DNA from: Eutreptiella sp. 'Long Island Sound 2002'
Taxonomy: Eukaryota > Euglenozoa > Euglenophyceae > Eutreptiales > Eutreptiaceae
NCBI GenBank assembly: GCA_964036045.1
Contig: OZ038384.1
Span: 64,453,355-64,517,354, forward strand
Length of the DNA: 64,000 nt
Direction: 5' to 3'
Shown: in pieces, positions 40,633 to 53,114 of the stretch
Layout: every line of letters starts with the position of its first letter
Position numbering within the stretch: the first letter of the stretch is position 1
Program-made: the position numbers and the translations under genes
The notes under the pieces: generated by a model
What the model was told of the DNA's origin: nothing
Seen by the model: the letters and a program-made list of their open reading frames with translations, nothing else
The model's database searches: none

Positions 40633-41289
40633 AGAAATCAGAAACAAACAAGTAACTCCGGACAAAGATCTCCTGGGGTACCATAAAAGATCTCCACCCA
40701 AGTGGAATCCACTGACTTCGCTCCACTAGGCTCCAGTCCAGTGCGGAAATCTGCGATTGGGCGCCAGTGACCTCATGGAACGGAATGGATTGGAAACCAC
40801 TGATCTCCATTCACACAAATCCAGTGACCTCTATTCGTCGGGGGAAAAATCGGATATAAATCAGAGACTCAAAGGATAGCCTCGGACTCACTGATCTCCA
40901 TACATCTGGGGAAAGTCCGCAGTAGACCTCCAGTAGACGTCTGGGGAAAGATCAGATTACTGAGAATCAAGGATGACATCCACACACATCAAAAATCATC
41001 ATGGATCACCACGCTATATAGGATTCCGATCTCCAAAGTCCTGAATGATGTACGAAAAGGAGCAGGAAGAGAGCATCATAGACAACAGAGATGATTCGTT
41101 GACATGAACGTGGTCCCATCTCGTCGATCTGTCAAATGGTATCAAGGGACTAGGGGGGGGGGGTGGCAGATCGCAGGTGCTAAAGATGAGGAAGACAGTG
41201 AAAAACGAGAAAGAAATAGAGAAAAAAAAGAAAAAGGGGGGGAGAAACTCGTCACCCGGAGACCAAAGCGGGGCAGAAACCCCCCAGCT

Positions 41290-41307
41290 AAGCTGTGCGC
41301 GCTCCTT
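41290..41307. repeat. 18-bp target-site duplication of the 2.6-kb retroposon, right
   Basis: Identical to 38640-38657. Confidence 0.9.
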
Positions 41308-41985
41308 CATGAGATCTCTCAGTGAACTATAAGAGTGCATTCGTGCGAAAAGGTTGTTATCCTTGGTCCACTCAACGAATAGCTTATCCTTGATCTTGGA
41401 AGAGAGCTCCAAAAGTTTGCGCTCGTCATTCATATCCCCTCGGTTCAACTTGTTAAACAGCCTTTCCAGTGTTTCAAATAATTTGACCGCTTGCTCTGGT
41501 TTTGGGTCATAAGGTAAATGAGACACCTTTGAGATCTCACCCAGAATTGATAGGTCCGTCTCGAGAGTAGGATAGAGGTCTTGGAGTTTGCTTAGAAAAT
41601 CCTCAAAGCTCGTGGCCTTTTTAAGCAATTTGGAGACTCGTTCTTGAAGATCAGGATGTTTGATGCCTTGAACAATAAGATTAGCTTTCACCCGAACCTT
41701 GGCTTTGACTTTGCCAGTAAGCACCAAATATCGACCAAATGCTTCCGCATACTTCTGGACGTTGCGCCCATCAAACGGTGAGATTTCCATTTTCAGGGCG
41801 TGAATCGTATCCTCCTCATCGTCATGCGACCACTCTAGTTCGTTCATACCTCCACACACTTCGTTAAGTGTTGCAAAGGCCGATGACTCACGCACGACAA
41901 AGGGACTTTTCGTTGTGGGTGGTGAACGACTGAAGGTTGGCATACGCCGAATATCCTCGGACGTTTTAGGGATCTTCCTGTTCAT
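41290..41985 (-). pseudogene. gag: gypsy-0 gag core
   Basis: About 230 residues of a Ty3/gypsy-type gag core. KMEISPFDGRNVQKYAEAFG is the opening, then VKANLIVQGIKHPDLQERV, a helix-rich part with LYPTLETDLSILGEIS, and LRDLMKERAQL. The gag of gypsy-1 has the same landmarks (TFPVYETDLSVRTQIEELP at the equivalent point), so the two elements belong to related families. The reading continues at 38657 and 3555 beyond two insertions. The open frame that extends to 41014 past 41290 is retroposon sequence and not part of gag. Confidence 0.8.
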
Positions 41986-42193
41986 CCGATTAATATGCTT
42001 GAGCCGTTTTGAAAGAATCGGATCATCCGTCTCTGGGATTTCATCTCCAGAGCTAGACTTTCGATTTTACCTTAATTGTCTTGCGCGTACGCCTTTCTCG
42101 TACTTCGGTGGCTTTGTGCTTCATTTTCTCCCCGAAATCGCTCAATAAATAGCTTTCCAGCCAGTCATGCATCTCTTCGTGCTCTTCTTCTGT

Positions 42194-42836
42194 TCATTCA
42201 CCAATTTCATCCTTTAGCTCTTTGGCAAAACGTGTCTCAGGCAATTCAAAAGACCCTTCGGAAACATCGTGTCCAACTTCGGAACTGGACGTCCAAACAG
42301 GTACTCTGTGATGGTCTCCTGAACTGTGACCCTTTGGTAACGACATCGGTTCCAGTAGAATGGTCGGTGGAATGAAAGGAACAGGTGTCGAAGTAGATCC
42401 TGACGGAAAACTCGGTAAACTCATATCTGGAGATGAACCGGTCAAACGTCCGCGCGCGTCGCGCTCTTGAATGGAAGCCTCTTATTGAAAGCCAGTGTCT
42501 CTTGTAGGTAAAAGAAACTCTGCATGTTTTCTTCCTCAATGCGTAAAACACGCTCGCGTTCTTCCAAACCAACCAGTTTCAAAACATCAAGATTACCAAT
42601 AGAATCCAGTTCTTGTTTTCCCACGGGCCGATAACTTTCATATGATTGAAATATTGGTTGTCTTTCTTGATTCGCCGCATCGTCTTCTTGTGCGCCGTGA
42701 ACAAAAGACCCCTGTGACGCTTGTTGATCGTCGACGTTGCTCGAACTCCCGAGGTCGACGCTTTGACGTGTCGAATCGATATCGTGCACAGTCGCATCCA
42801 TACCTTTGCTACCACTGTTAATTTCCGGCTTTGCAT
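42194..42836 (-). pseudogene. gypsy-0 gag N-terminal variable region, degenerate
   Basis: Overlapping minus-strand frames give a polar N-terminal peptide (MDATVHDIDSTRQSVD, then LGLEERERVL-like charged helices) and a Ser/Pro-rich stretch (MSLPSFPSGSTSTPVPFIPP). Charged fragments continue down to 41985 through stops. This is where the variable N-terminus of the gag should be, upstream of the gag core; assignment rests on position and composition. Confidence 0.45.
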
Positions 42837-42849
42837 CTTGATTCTCAGT

Positions 42850-44037
42850 TTGAATAGTCTCTGTTACTTCTCAATGTACTTGCCTTGCTGCTGGTTCCTG
42901 CTCCATTTAGGTACACAGTGATTTCAATAAAAATAAAACCAGACCGGGATTTCAAGACGAGCAGACATGGGATCACTAAAACCAATAAAGTACTTGATGG
43001 GGCTGCACAATGAACAAATACATAATGGGTGATGTTTGGCGTTGCACTGTGTGTATGCATGCATCTATGGATTAGAATCGATCAGGATTTTATTTGCAAC
43101 ATCAGTCTGCATCCTGGACATGGCAGAAACAGTGAACACTGACTTCAGATCAATGCAAAAATGGTATACCCCAGTAATCAGGTCTCCAGTGAAGATGGTA
43201 AAACAGACGCAAAAAAAAATTTTTTTTATAATAAAAAATGATAGAAAGTCACTTTAAAAGTCTTCCAGAAATTTTCTGTGGCTCAGCAAAAAATTAATTC
43301 AGAAATTCAGAGCTCAGCAGGATCTGCCCGGAGGTAGGCGGCGCGCTCACGGGCCAAAAATGTCAAAACAATAGATATAGTCATATGAGGACGTCCTAAC
43401 CATTGATTTCATCCATTCTGGAATTGATCCGCACTAGCAAGATCGCGGCGGAATTCACCGAAATATACAGCTGCTGGCGCTAGCCTGGCAACACCGTCAT
43501 ATTCCGAAATTTTCCTTGGAATATTAACGGGCTGGCAGTTGGAAAACGGCATTCTTCTTGGCGCGGTTGCACTGTATGTGCGCTGGCGGTGGAAGAGGTA
43601 CTAGCAGGAAGGTGGTATTCTCATACCCCAGGTACCTCGATGCCGAAGCACTCCAACGTACCCTGCTGGCGTTTGCGGTTCCCCATAGGCCAGTCCCCTT
43701 TGACAGTGCTTGCACAGCAGTCTTATTGCACATTATACCATGCAACTGCCTGGTGTTCAATCACACGAAGGCCGAAAAATCAAGTCGCACACCCTGCTTA
43801 TTCCGGGCTGTATGTCCGTTTAGACTCGGCTCATCACAGCGATTCCCATGACCTGGCGAGCGCTGGGGGTTCACTGTATCGGCTGGCACCCTAGGACGGA
43901 GCCACTCTAAGCCAATCCAGGTACATGACCCTAACTGCTGCCCCGCATCACCAACGTGCAATGCATTTCAGGACTCTGATATACTCCAAGGCGTCAAGTC
44001 CAGAGATATCCCAGGAGGAGAAGGAAGGAGAGGCACT
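42850..44037. other. No recognised gene between gypsy-0 and gypsy-2
   Basis: This should hold the gypsy-0 5' LTR and the gypsy-2 3' end, but I could not find a matching second copy for either. ORFs are at most 101 codons and overlap on both strands. An A/T run (AAAAAAAAATTTTTTTTAT, near 43211-43229) is the only simple feature. Confidence 0.5.
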
Positions 44038-44571
44038 TCAGACCTGCAGTTCCAGAGATACCTCAGAGAAAGAAAAGGGAGAGGGAAACACCATAGATGC
44101 CACCTGACTCACTGCCCACTGTAGGCCAGAGACCGGCTCAGGGGCTGCAGGGACATCCAGGCGGATGTCAGGGGGTGGAGGATCTGCCTGATTCAGCCCT
44201 AAACTAGACGCCAGGCAGGACAGTTTATAGACACCCTCAGGCTGGGCATCAGGACAGCAGATCAGTTGGTCCCGCGACAGCTTGATTTCGCTGAGAGAAT
44301 CAGTGGACACCGTGATGTGGTGCCGCTGATTGCAGTCCAGCCAGTCTTTATTGATGTCATGCAGGAATGCAGTGACGTCATGCCATCCGGGCTGGTCAAA
44401 ACCGCGGTATTTGACTTTCCACCAAGGTTTGCCGCCTTGGAAGGGCTGTTTGGCCTTCTTTGCTTTCCCTTGAACCTTACCCCTATACTCATGGTCCAGG
44501 ACATCCTCCACAACATAGGAGTTGTCGTGGGAGTCTTGACGCTCGGAGTAATGACGGAGGGGGGGGTTCAC
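44038..44571 (-). pseudogene. gypsy-2 chromodomain
   Basis: YVVEDVLDHEYRGK, a Lys-rich insertion, then WWKVKYRGFDQPGWHDV match a chromodomain: the aromatic cage Tyr, Trp and the W-V-K-Y-x-G-F strand. The domain would bind modified histone tails and guide the integrase. It is out of frame with the integrase 27 bases upstream, so one frameshift has occurred. About 90 further residues are Pro-rich and unrecognised. Confidence 0.75.
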
Positions 44572-44597
44572 ACCATCCCGTCAGGGTATATAGGGCT

Positions 44598-46157
44598 TTA
44601 GCCTTCCCATCGACAGAGGACCTCTTTACCGTTGAGGTTTACTAAGTATGTATTCCTGGAAACCTTAAGGAGGATCTCTGCAAGGCCCTGCCATAACCTG
44701 TCCAGCTTGGGATGTAGGCCAGGCTGAGCGGTCCTGTTTCGCACCAATACGCGGTCTCTCTGCTTAAACTGCAGTGACGGGTGCTTCTTGAGGAAGGCCT
44801 GATACTCCCGCGCATGGAGGTCAGCCGACCTTGATTGGATGAGCTGGCGTTCGTCCTGAGCCCTGCAGAAGTACTTGGTCGCATCCTCCACCCCGGTATC
44901 CACGGTATCCAGGGGGGTTACCTTGCCAAACCTGATAGGGTCCCGGCCGAAAACCAGCCGGTGCGGTGAGTAGGGTGCAATGGGGCCCCGTAGGTCATTA
45001 AGACCCCACAGGGCAAATGGCAGGGCATACGCCCAGTCCAGCTTGCGGAACACTAAGTGTACCCGCAAGACATTGATAATAGACTGGACTGCCCGCTCCG
45101 CACGCTCATTACTCTGTGGCCTATACACTATAGACCTGGCCTGGGTAATGCCAGTAAGACCACAAGGGGCGTCGTAGAACTCTGAGGAGATGATGGACTG
45201 ATTATCAGAATGTATCTCCCTGGGCATCCCAGTAAAAAAAGCAAAATAGTGCAGAAATGGGGCGGCGTTCTTATGGCTCGTCAATCCCTGTTGTCCACAC
45301 GGAATGGCCGGGATATAACCTGTCAAACGACACACGATAACCAGTGCAGAGTCCACCTTCACCCCTGTTTCAGGATGTTTAACTTCACGCAGGGATACAA
45401 AGTCCATTGCCACTGATGCAAAGGGATAGGAGGGCACGGGGAAGGGCTTACATGAGTCGGGATGTCGGCCGCTTCGTGCCTTGGACCTTGCACATACCAC
45501 ACAGGCATCAGCAACCTTCTTCACTCTGTCCCGAAGGTCATCGTCGGACAGATTACGGACATGGAAGTGTCGCTTGAACAGTTGCAGGGTTTTGGGGGTA
45601 CCTGGATGTGCAAAGTAGTGCACTGCTTCTATCACCCTGCTCAGGATGACCACACGAACCAGTGCCCTACCATCCACCATGATATGGGGGTGTCCCCATT
45701 GTGGTTCATGCCACCGGTAGATGCCATACTCCATGTTTTTCTCGATACCCCGGTCCAGCAACACATTCAGGTTGGGGTTCTCAGCATAGTATGGTTCCCA
45801 ATCGTCATACAGGATACTACACGGTGTGACGGAAGCAATCAGGGCGTGGGGAGCATGAGGAGACTCCCTCATCACATGGGCCATACCATAGAGGTCTGCA
45901 TCCTTAAAGAACTCAGGACTCACGGACTCTTCAGCCTCAGAACTACAGTCAGGATCATCAGGATCACTGTGCAGGAGGTTCAGGACACCACACGTGTTAA
46001 TCTTATGGTGATCCAGGCAATCAGGACACCGAGGGGGGTCTGCAGTGAGTGGCTGGCTGCGCGGAGATTGCTGTACCCGTTGCAGTGACCATGGCACTTG
46101 GCCGTATGGCTGCACGGGGGTCCGAACACACTCTCTTCGCGAGATATGGACAGTCAA
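44598..46157 (-). pseudogene. gypsy-2 integrase
   Basis: 519 residues. The zinc-binding N-domain is VHYFAHPGTPKT, then VCARSK (H-x3-H, C-x2-C). The DDE core has Asp in VAMDFVS, Asp in HSDNQSIIS, and Glu in QSNERAERAVQS with the usual spacing. After the core, VLVRNRT and WQGLAEILLKVSRNTYLVNL are the basic C-terminal SH3-like part. Intact over its length; loss of frame on both sides makes it part of a dead element. Confidence 0.85.
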
Positions 46158-46861
46158 TCAATGAGGGCATCATTTAGGGCCTTTTCTTGGGCTTTCCAGT
46201 CCTCATACCCCTGGAAGTTGGCGTCCGAACCACGGAATTTGGTGTCGTCAGCCAGCCCCGCAGGGTAGGCCCATCGGCTGGTCCCGTCCGCGACATCATT
46301 TTCTTTACCCGGCTTGTATACGACAACAATGTTGTACCGGGAAAGAAATTCATGCCAACGGCCGCGACGACCCAGGGGCCCACCCATGATACAGAGATCC
46401 TCCTTGTACCATGACTCGAGGGACTTGTGGTCCGTGAAAACAGTGACCTTATGCCCTGATATCCAGCTCTTGAACTTCAGGAGGCAGGACACGAGAGCGT
46501 AGGTATCCTTTCCCCGCACAGACCACGCCCTTTGTCCGGTAAAGCCCAAGGCGTCCCCCTCAGGACCATAACGGATCCGGCCTTCGAGTTTTTTTGAGTA
46601 GAAGGCGCAAGGAGCCCAGCTACCATCAGGCAATTGCTGCTCCAACACACCCCCTCTGCCAAAATCTGAGGCATCAGTGTGAATCGCATATTCACCCGTG
46701 TCATTGGGGATATACAATGCACACTTCTCGCACAGTGCCTCCTTGATTTTGACGAAACTCTGTCTCATGATCTCAGTCCATTCAATGAAATTGCGATCCT
46801 TGGGATCCTTGCATTTGGCTCCCTCAGGCGCTCTCTGATGCTTTTCTTTCAGTCGTTCCAT
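46154..46861 (-). pseudogene. gypsy-2 RNase H
   Basis: IHTDASDFGRGGVLEQQ carries the first catalytic Asp; KDTYALVSCLLKFKSWISGHKVTVFTDHKSL carries the middle Glu/Asp region; YKPGKENDVADGTSR is the end, with the last Asp. It removes RNA from the cDNA hybrid. The piece is separated from RT by about 150 bases with a frameshift and overlaps the integrase frame by 4 bases. Confidence 0.85.
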
Positions 46862-47013
46862 CAGGGGCGCAGCCAGGGAAGCATATTGGGGTATGTAAAT
46901 GGACTACCAATTACATACTCCGAGAAGTCCCTTCATCTGCTTGGGGGTACGATTCATGGCCTCAGTCCAGTCACAAAATGCAGCCACTTTCTCAGGGGGG
47001 GGGATCTCCGTTT

Positions 47014-48087
47014 CTATTGAAGGATGTGACCACAATATGTAACCCTTTGACAGAAAAGGTGGCACTTTTCCTCCTTCACTTGGAGATGGTGGTCAGCCAG
47101 GCATTTAAAAAGGTTCCTGACCAACTCATAATGCTCAGTTCTGGCCTCTTTTTCGAGGGCGCAATTGTCCAAGAGCTTACCCTTACCCCTGGAAGCCTTG
47201 GGGGGGGGCGTACCCACAAGCAGATCATCAATAGAGGCTCTTACCGAGGGAGGTAGGTGCCTGATGCAGTGCGTGATCATTCTCTGGTAGACCTGAGCTC
47301 CCACTCTCACTGCCATGGGCAGGACGTTCCACTGATACACTCCCCAAGGGGTACAGAAAGCCGTCAGCGGACGACTTTCCTCCGTGAGGGGCATCTGGTC
47401 GAACCCATCCCCAGGGTCCAGGATAGTCCAGAGATGGTTCCCATGCTGTCGCTGGAGGAGGTCCTCAACGACCGGTAGGGGGAATTCATGTCCCTCGAGA
47501 CATGAATTCAAGTACCGATAATCAATGACCAACCTCCACTTGTTTACCCCAGTTTTCGGCTGTAAAAGCCCACATGCCACCCAAGGGCTTTTGGATCCCT
47601 CAATCCACCCTCTTTTCTCAAAACCTCGGACCTTTTCTTTCAGCGCCTCTTCCCGCAGACCTACTGCTTGGATGGGGCTGAACGCCACAGGTTTTGAGCC
47701 CTCTTTCAGCTCCAGCTTGACCCACCCGTCAGGTCCCCTCTTGTTGGCATTGGCCTTGATCTCCTCCCAATTGTTCCGCTCTGAATTGAAAACTGTGTCC
47801 TTGAATTCATCAAGGAGCTTTTTGCGGTACGACTCCACCATCTTCTGAAGATGGGGGTCTGAGGGCTCCTTGGCATCGGCCTCTAGCACCGAACGCACTG
47901 ACCCAGTTCTCGAGTGGAAGAGTTGCTGGGGGGGGGTCCTGTGATCGACCAAATTGGCAGTCTCAGTGCCAACGGGGTCAATCATCCAATCTACCACTTT
48001 CTGGCTGGAGATGCAGGCCTCTACCTTCTTGAGGTGATTCAGGGTGAGGTTCGTGGCGGCAGGGCTGTCCCGGGACGATGACTCCAC
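47014..48087 (-). pseudogene. gypsy-2 reverse transcriptase
   Basis: 357 residues. WRLVIDYRYLNSCLEGHEFPLP is RT block 2, TILDPGDGFDQMPL block 3/motif A, FCTPWGVYQWNVLPMAVRVG block 4, and ASIDDLLVG the catalytic box with Ser where Tyr or Phe is usual (xIDD). The active-site aspartates are present. It ends near the thumb (YCGHILQ). Confidence 0.85.
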
Positions 48088-49189
48088 TTTGGATCGCCGA
48101 TTGGGGTCATTTCTGCTGCCTGTGAGCTGGGCTTGTGGAATGCAGGATAAATCAAATCAATGTCGGGCGAGTTAGGGGGGCCATACCCTTCCTTGGCTCT
48201 CTTCAGTGCCAGGACATTCCAGTTCCAGCGCTTCATGCCCACGGGCCTCTTGCAGAGGCCCGGGGCTGCAGTGGTACCCTCAGGACGCTAGGCTCCCTGA
48301 TGGAGGACCTCTTTGGGGTCAGGATCATTCATGGGCTGTTTCCAGCCGGTCTGGTTCAGTCCCTCTTGCTCAATACCAAGTGCATCGAAGGGTACAGCCC
48401 GGTACTGCAGGTGACCCTCCTGGGAGAGTATTTTACCCTTCCGAGCCCAAAAAATACTCTCCCCTTTCGGTATGTCCCACTGCTATCTCCACTAAACTCC
48501 AAACCCACTTCTCTCTCTTTCGGACTGGTACCACTACCCTGGCCCCCTTCCCAAATGACCTTTTGCATCGTTTCTGGCAGGTCACGAGCTGGCGGGAACA
48601 AAAACAAAGTATGATGCTCCCCTCCCCAAGGGCACATATACCCTTTTGGTGCCTTCCTGGTCTTACAGAAGGGTGGGAGTCAAGTCCGATTTCGCTTCTT
48701 CACTCTTCTTCCCCCACGTCCCTGACCCCACTGACGCCACTGTGCACCCTTCTCGCGCACTCCACTCACAGTCCCGAGGCGGTCAAAGGGGCTGAGTGTG
48801 GGTTCGAGGGGCTCAGTAGTCCCCAAAGCCCTTCGAGCCCATTCACACAACCTATTGCGCCATAGCGGGCGCAGGTGGTATCTTTCATTCTTGAATACGC
48901 CTGGCCGCCTCAGTTTCCGCAGTATCCCAGCAGACTGTCGGGGTCGTATCGTTGGGATCTCCTGAGAAACCCCGGTGGTGGCTGGACTTGCCATTGGGGC
49001 TTTGTCCTGTGGGTCCTGCAGGTTCATGACACTAATGTTCATGGCACCAAACTCCACACCCCCGTGGTCCCGTGAGTATCCGAACCGGCCCATGAACTCA
49101 TCGGGGGGATCGAAACCCAAGGAACCTTCATCACCAGAACAGGACTCGAAATCCTGATCGTGGACATCGGTCGACCGGACTCCTGAGAG
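48039..49189 (-). pseudogene. gypsy-2 region between protease and RT, part 2
   Basis: A frame from the LINE-2 junction (49189) runs to 48680 with GFDPPDEFMGRFGYSRDHGG; it joins the frame at 57852-57483 exactly across the LINE-2 TSD. A second frame at 48637-48356 contains LFPPARDLPETMQKVIWEGG, which resembles the PPFSLLAKVLTKIAYEGG part of the gypsy-1 Dam-like domain; that match is tentative. Multiple frameshifts are present. Confidence 0.55.
49177..49189. repeat. 13-bp target-site duplication of LINE-2, left
   Basis: GGACTCCTGAGAG, repeated at 57483-57495. Confidence 0.85.
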
Positions 49190-49484
49190 GTTTTTTGAAT
49201 GTTCTTAACCGCATCAACTTGTTCTGGGGCTGACGTCCCCCAATGAAAGTATTTACAACAACATATAAAGATATGTACACGGCTGCTCTGATGGTTGGTT
49301 AGATGAACGCTGATTTACCCTGTGGGGGAGGGGGGGGGGTTCAGGAAGGGGCGGAGGGCTGAAGGGGTCGAGAGGAGGAGACAGAAGATCGCTGGATGGG
49401 TGGAAAAAATTTCAGATGTCCCGGGAGGCGTTGGAGTGGGGGGGGGCGGGGGCAGACGGACCTGGGCACCTAGTAGCGGTGGGC

Positions 49485-50480
49485 CTAGAGGGGAGAGGTA
49501 GGCGTGTTTGACGGTAGCGTGTCTTGGAGCGTGGGGGTGGGAGGGGGAGAGCGGTCTTGGCGCGTTTTCGGGGCGCCCAAACGATTGTGGCCTGATGGGT
49601 TTGTGGTGATCGTTGGCGTTTTTGTGGTGGCCGTAGGCGTGAGTGCTGAGGAGGGCGGGGAATGGCCGAGGGGGGGGGGCGGCCGTGGTGCGGATGCGCG
49701 GCTGGACGGGCGTTTGGAGTTTTTTGGCGCGCGGCGAGTGGTTGGTTGTGCTTTGGCTGACGCTGGCTTGGACGGTTTTTTAAGGCGTGTTTGGGGAGAG
49801 GTGGGGGGTGCTGGTGTAGGGGGCGGGTTCCGAGGGGGCATGGGGACGGAGGTACTGAACGCACCTTGGGAAACCGAGAAGGGGTTGAGAGGGTCGGAGG
49901 GGTGCGCCCAAAGTATTGGGTCCAAAGGGAGAGGATTCGAACACAGCCAATCATGTGCTTGGTGGACAGCCTTGTCCAGGTGCTTTACGCGTTCCTCCAG
50001 GGCTAGGCCAAGCATGGCTCTGTGCTCGGTGCGAGTGGAGCCCGGGATCAGCTTGGAGAGGCAGGACCATAGGAACTTAGGTACCAGAGTTCTCATGAAG
50101 TTCCTGCAGTCAGCCTTTGAGGGTCCAGAGAGGCACCAGTGCAGGACAATGAGGCTGAAAGAGGGTCCCCAGGAAGAGACGTATGCCTGGACGTGCTGGT
50201 CCAACGCTTTGCAGAAGGCCAGGCATGATAAAGGGTCGAAAGGATGGTGCTGTCCGCACCTGGAACAGTGGTAGTCGTGGAGCATATTGCTCCACTGGTA
50301 CCCGTGCACATTGTAGCACCCGGACGCCAGCTTGAAAAGCAGGGACGAAAACCAGGATGCTTTATTGTACAGGCTGAAGCTGGGGCCGACTGCTATGTTG
50401 CTCTGGGAATGCTGCGGCAATAGGTGGCGGAATTGCTGCACCTTAAACTTGTGGAGGACAGGCAGGTGGTGTACCGCCAC
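49485..50480 (-). pseudogene. LINE-2 ORF2 C-terminal region with Cys/His finger and Pro-rich tail
   Basis: HCSRCGQHHPFDPLSCLAFC is the Cys/His cluster that follows RNase H in many LINEs. Then come about 90 ordinary residues and a 100-residue Pro/Ser/Thr-rich tail (MPPRNPPPTPAPPTSPQTR). The frame is separated from the RNase H fragment at 50522-50731 by a stop or shift. Confidence 0.65.
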
Positions 50481-50521
50481 TGAACCCAGTGGGGGGGGGG
50501 GGAGGAGGTCCGGGGTAAAAA

Positions 50522-50731
50522 TCAGGCTGCGAGCTGCCCATTTAGAGAAATGGTCCAGATTTCGTTGCCAATGAAATTGGCGTGACCTTTAATCCACATG
50601 ATGTGGAGGGGGTTGGTGATGAGAAGTAGGGCGCTGTGTACGGCGACGGTCCATGTGTCGTCTTGGAACGGGCTGGGCCTATAGACTTGGCATTTCTGGA
50701 GGGTGGACACCACCTGTTCGTTGTCAATCAA
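50522..50731 (-). pseudogene. LINE-2 RNase H, C-terminal fragment
   Basis: HIMWIKGHANFIGNE is the W-x-x-G-H-x-x-x-x-G-N-E end of RNase H I. Only the last third of the domain is here; the beginning is lost in the same deletion that removed the RT core, since RT motif A ends 4 bases away. Confidence 0.7.
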
Positions 50732-51186
50732 GGCACAGAATTAAAGGCTTTATTGAAATCGATGAACAGCGAGTAGCTCTTCTTCGATTTTGCATAAAGG
50801 GCTTTGAGGTGATACGGATGATCAGCGCATTGGTGGCCAGGAAGGCCACCGTGCTGGATTTCTGAAAGGATGTCGTGTGCAAAAGCCTGAGCGCGCAGGT
50901 GTTTGCAGGCAAAAGTGGCCAAGAGTTTGTAAATACAGTTTAAGAGGGCAATAGGACGGTAGTTTGAGGGGGAGAAAGGGTCGCCTTTTTTATAAAGCAA
51001 ACATATTTTCGCGCATAGCCAGTGCGGCGGCAGCGGCGAGTGGAGGAAGCGGTTTAAAATGGAGTGGAAAAAACGTTGAATGGGTTCCGGACAGAGGGCC
51101 AGGATGTAGTTGTTTGTCTTGTCCGGTCCCCCGGCTTTTGATGGCTTACTGTGTTTTAAGTGGTTCTGGAACTCCAGCCAGGTCAC
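50728..51186 (-). pseudogene. LINE-2 reverse transcriptase, N-terminal fragment
   Basis: KAGGPDKTNNYIL, then YKKGDPFSPSNYRPIALLNCIYKLLATF, GLPGHQCADH and motif A LFIDFNKAFNSVP are RT blocks 0 to 3. The sequence stops just after motif A. The catalytic xxDD box, thumb and start of RNase H are missing, so this LINE cannot make its own cDNA. It overlaps the end of the endonuclease ORF by 4 bases and is probably the same protein with a frameshift. Confidence 0.85.
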
Positions 51187-53114
51187 AGGAGGTATGTGGT
51201 CGTTCTTGGCAGAAGCGGGGCATGTGGGCGAGTGGGACAGGACCTCGTCGACGAAGTTCTGGGGGGGGGGGCGTAATCTAGATGCCCTCCAAGATGAAGC
51301 AGGGTGTCCCCAAAAACTTGAGCTACATCCGCCGGGTCACTCAGGAGCTCTTTGGTGGCTGGATCTCTGACTACGAGAGGCTCCAGGTCTTTAGGGCAGA
51401 GGGTGCGAGCAACAGTGGTTTTCATCTGGACACCTCGGACCAGACTACTGTGAAGCTTTCTCTTCGCTTTGGTTTCGTCCGAGGACCGTAAGGTGTTTAC
51501 CACGGACTGAACTTCCGCAATGTGCTCGGGAAATGCTGGGGAAGAGGGAGACGGGGGTGAGCGTAATAATTTCCTGAGCTTGCCGTAGCTCTCTTGGTCC
51601 TTGCGCTGCGGTTTCGGACGCGTGATTTTGTGGTACACAGACCCAACCTGCATAAGGAGAGAATCAGTGGCGGCGATGATCTCTTCCAATGGGGCCCTGG
51701 CAGGGGCGTCCTGGAGGTCCCGGCACCAGTCGGAGATGAGCCGTATGCTGTTGGAGAATTGTTGCTTTTCGTCTCTAGAAAGCTTCCGAAAAATGCAAGG
51801 GGGGTGTGGGGGCTGAGACAGAAGGATCAGGGAGGGGCACTGGAAGACCGCAACCACTGGGTGGTGGTCAGAGATGGTGTAGTCCGTGAGGATCGACGCA
51901 TCCAGAAGGGGAAAGTGCGACACTAGGCGAGGGGACGCAAAGATGTAATCCAGTCTTGCTTCGCTGTCCCAGCGGTCGCTTGCGTAGCGGGTGTACTGCC
52001 TGAGGGAGGGGTGCTCTGACCTGAAAGTGTCCACCAACCTAGATGGGAGGTATTCCACCTCCCCCGTCAGCCAGTGCCACTCATGTAGATCGACCAAGCT
52101 GTGCTGGTCAAGTTCGGGATCCAGAACGCAGTTAAAATCACCCCCCAGGATGTGATTGGGATGATCGTTGAAATAAGAAGCAAGAACTCGCTGTATGGTG
52201 TCACGGTACGGAGCTGGGGCCCCCGTGCGCACCGGGGGGCAGTAAACTGAGAAGACGTGCAGGGGAATTGCTTCCTGAAGGGATATTTTGGCTCCACAGA
52301 TAAGGCCGTCGCTGTCTCTGTGCGGGACACAGCTGGTATATCTCGCGATGCGCGGGCCTGCAATGACCGATACCCCGTGCTTGTGGCCGCAGACATTTGA
52401 GAAGACTTTAGCGCGGTCATTGCCGAAGGCGTACCGCTGTGGGAGGAGAGGGGGAGAGTTTAGCTCCTGAAGGAGTATAATGTCATATCCCTCGTTTAGG
52501 AAATGCAAGATTGCCGGGGGTGCGTTCTGGCTCTTTGCCGTGTTGAAGGACACGACACGGATGGCCGGGACGGAGGGAAGAGAAGGGAGGGGGCGGCGCA
52601 AGCGTTTAGGTTTGAAGGGCTTGTGCACTTGGGGGGGAGGGGGGAAGGAGGGTGTCCGAATGGAGGAATAGCGGGCACCCAGTGGGGAGTCCGGTGTCAG
52701 AAGCGTTGGTATGTGGGCAGGGTCCTCATTTTGTATTGAGGGGTCGGGTTCGCACTGTTGTAGTGCAGAAATCCGAGAGTGAAGTGCTTGTGCGTATGCT
52801 TTGGGCGAGTGGTGTAAGGCCGTGTCACAGGCAGTGCGAAGAGAGGGGTGTATAGCCAGGTCTGTAGAGACACTTGTGTCTGGGACCAATATTCTCGGAT
52901 GGATGTGTGCTTGCTCCACAGGGAGAATCTCCGCGATGCGAGAGACGGTGGCAGTGAGGGAGGCACCGTGCACGCCCACGCGGGCGAGGACCTCTTGACA
53001 CCGTCTCATGTTACTTCTCGTGCGGTGGCACTGACGGGCAGGAGGGGGGCAGAAAGAATATGGGGGCGGGTAGCATTCGGTAGACTCATCAGAGCTTCCC
53101 ACAAGGGGAACCAC
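51183..53114 (-). pseudogene. LINE-2 ORF2 N-terminal part: apurinic-type endonuclease
   Basis: 643 residues. After about 185 polar residues the EEP fold starts with VVSFNTAKS; LQELN (catalytic Glu) follows, then FSVYCPP, GGDFNCVLDP near 325, ARLDYIFAS, and SDHHPVVAVF near 418. These are the metal-binding and catalytic residues of an endonuclease that nicks target DNA. After the endonuclease is the linker with KRKLHSSLVRG. Because RT is deleted, this copy is defective. Confidence 0.85.
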
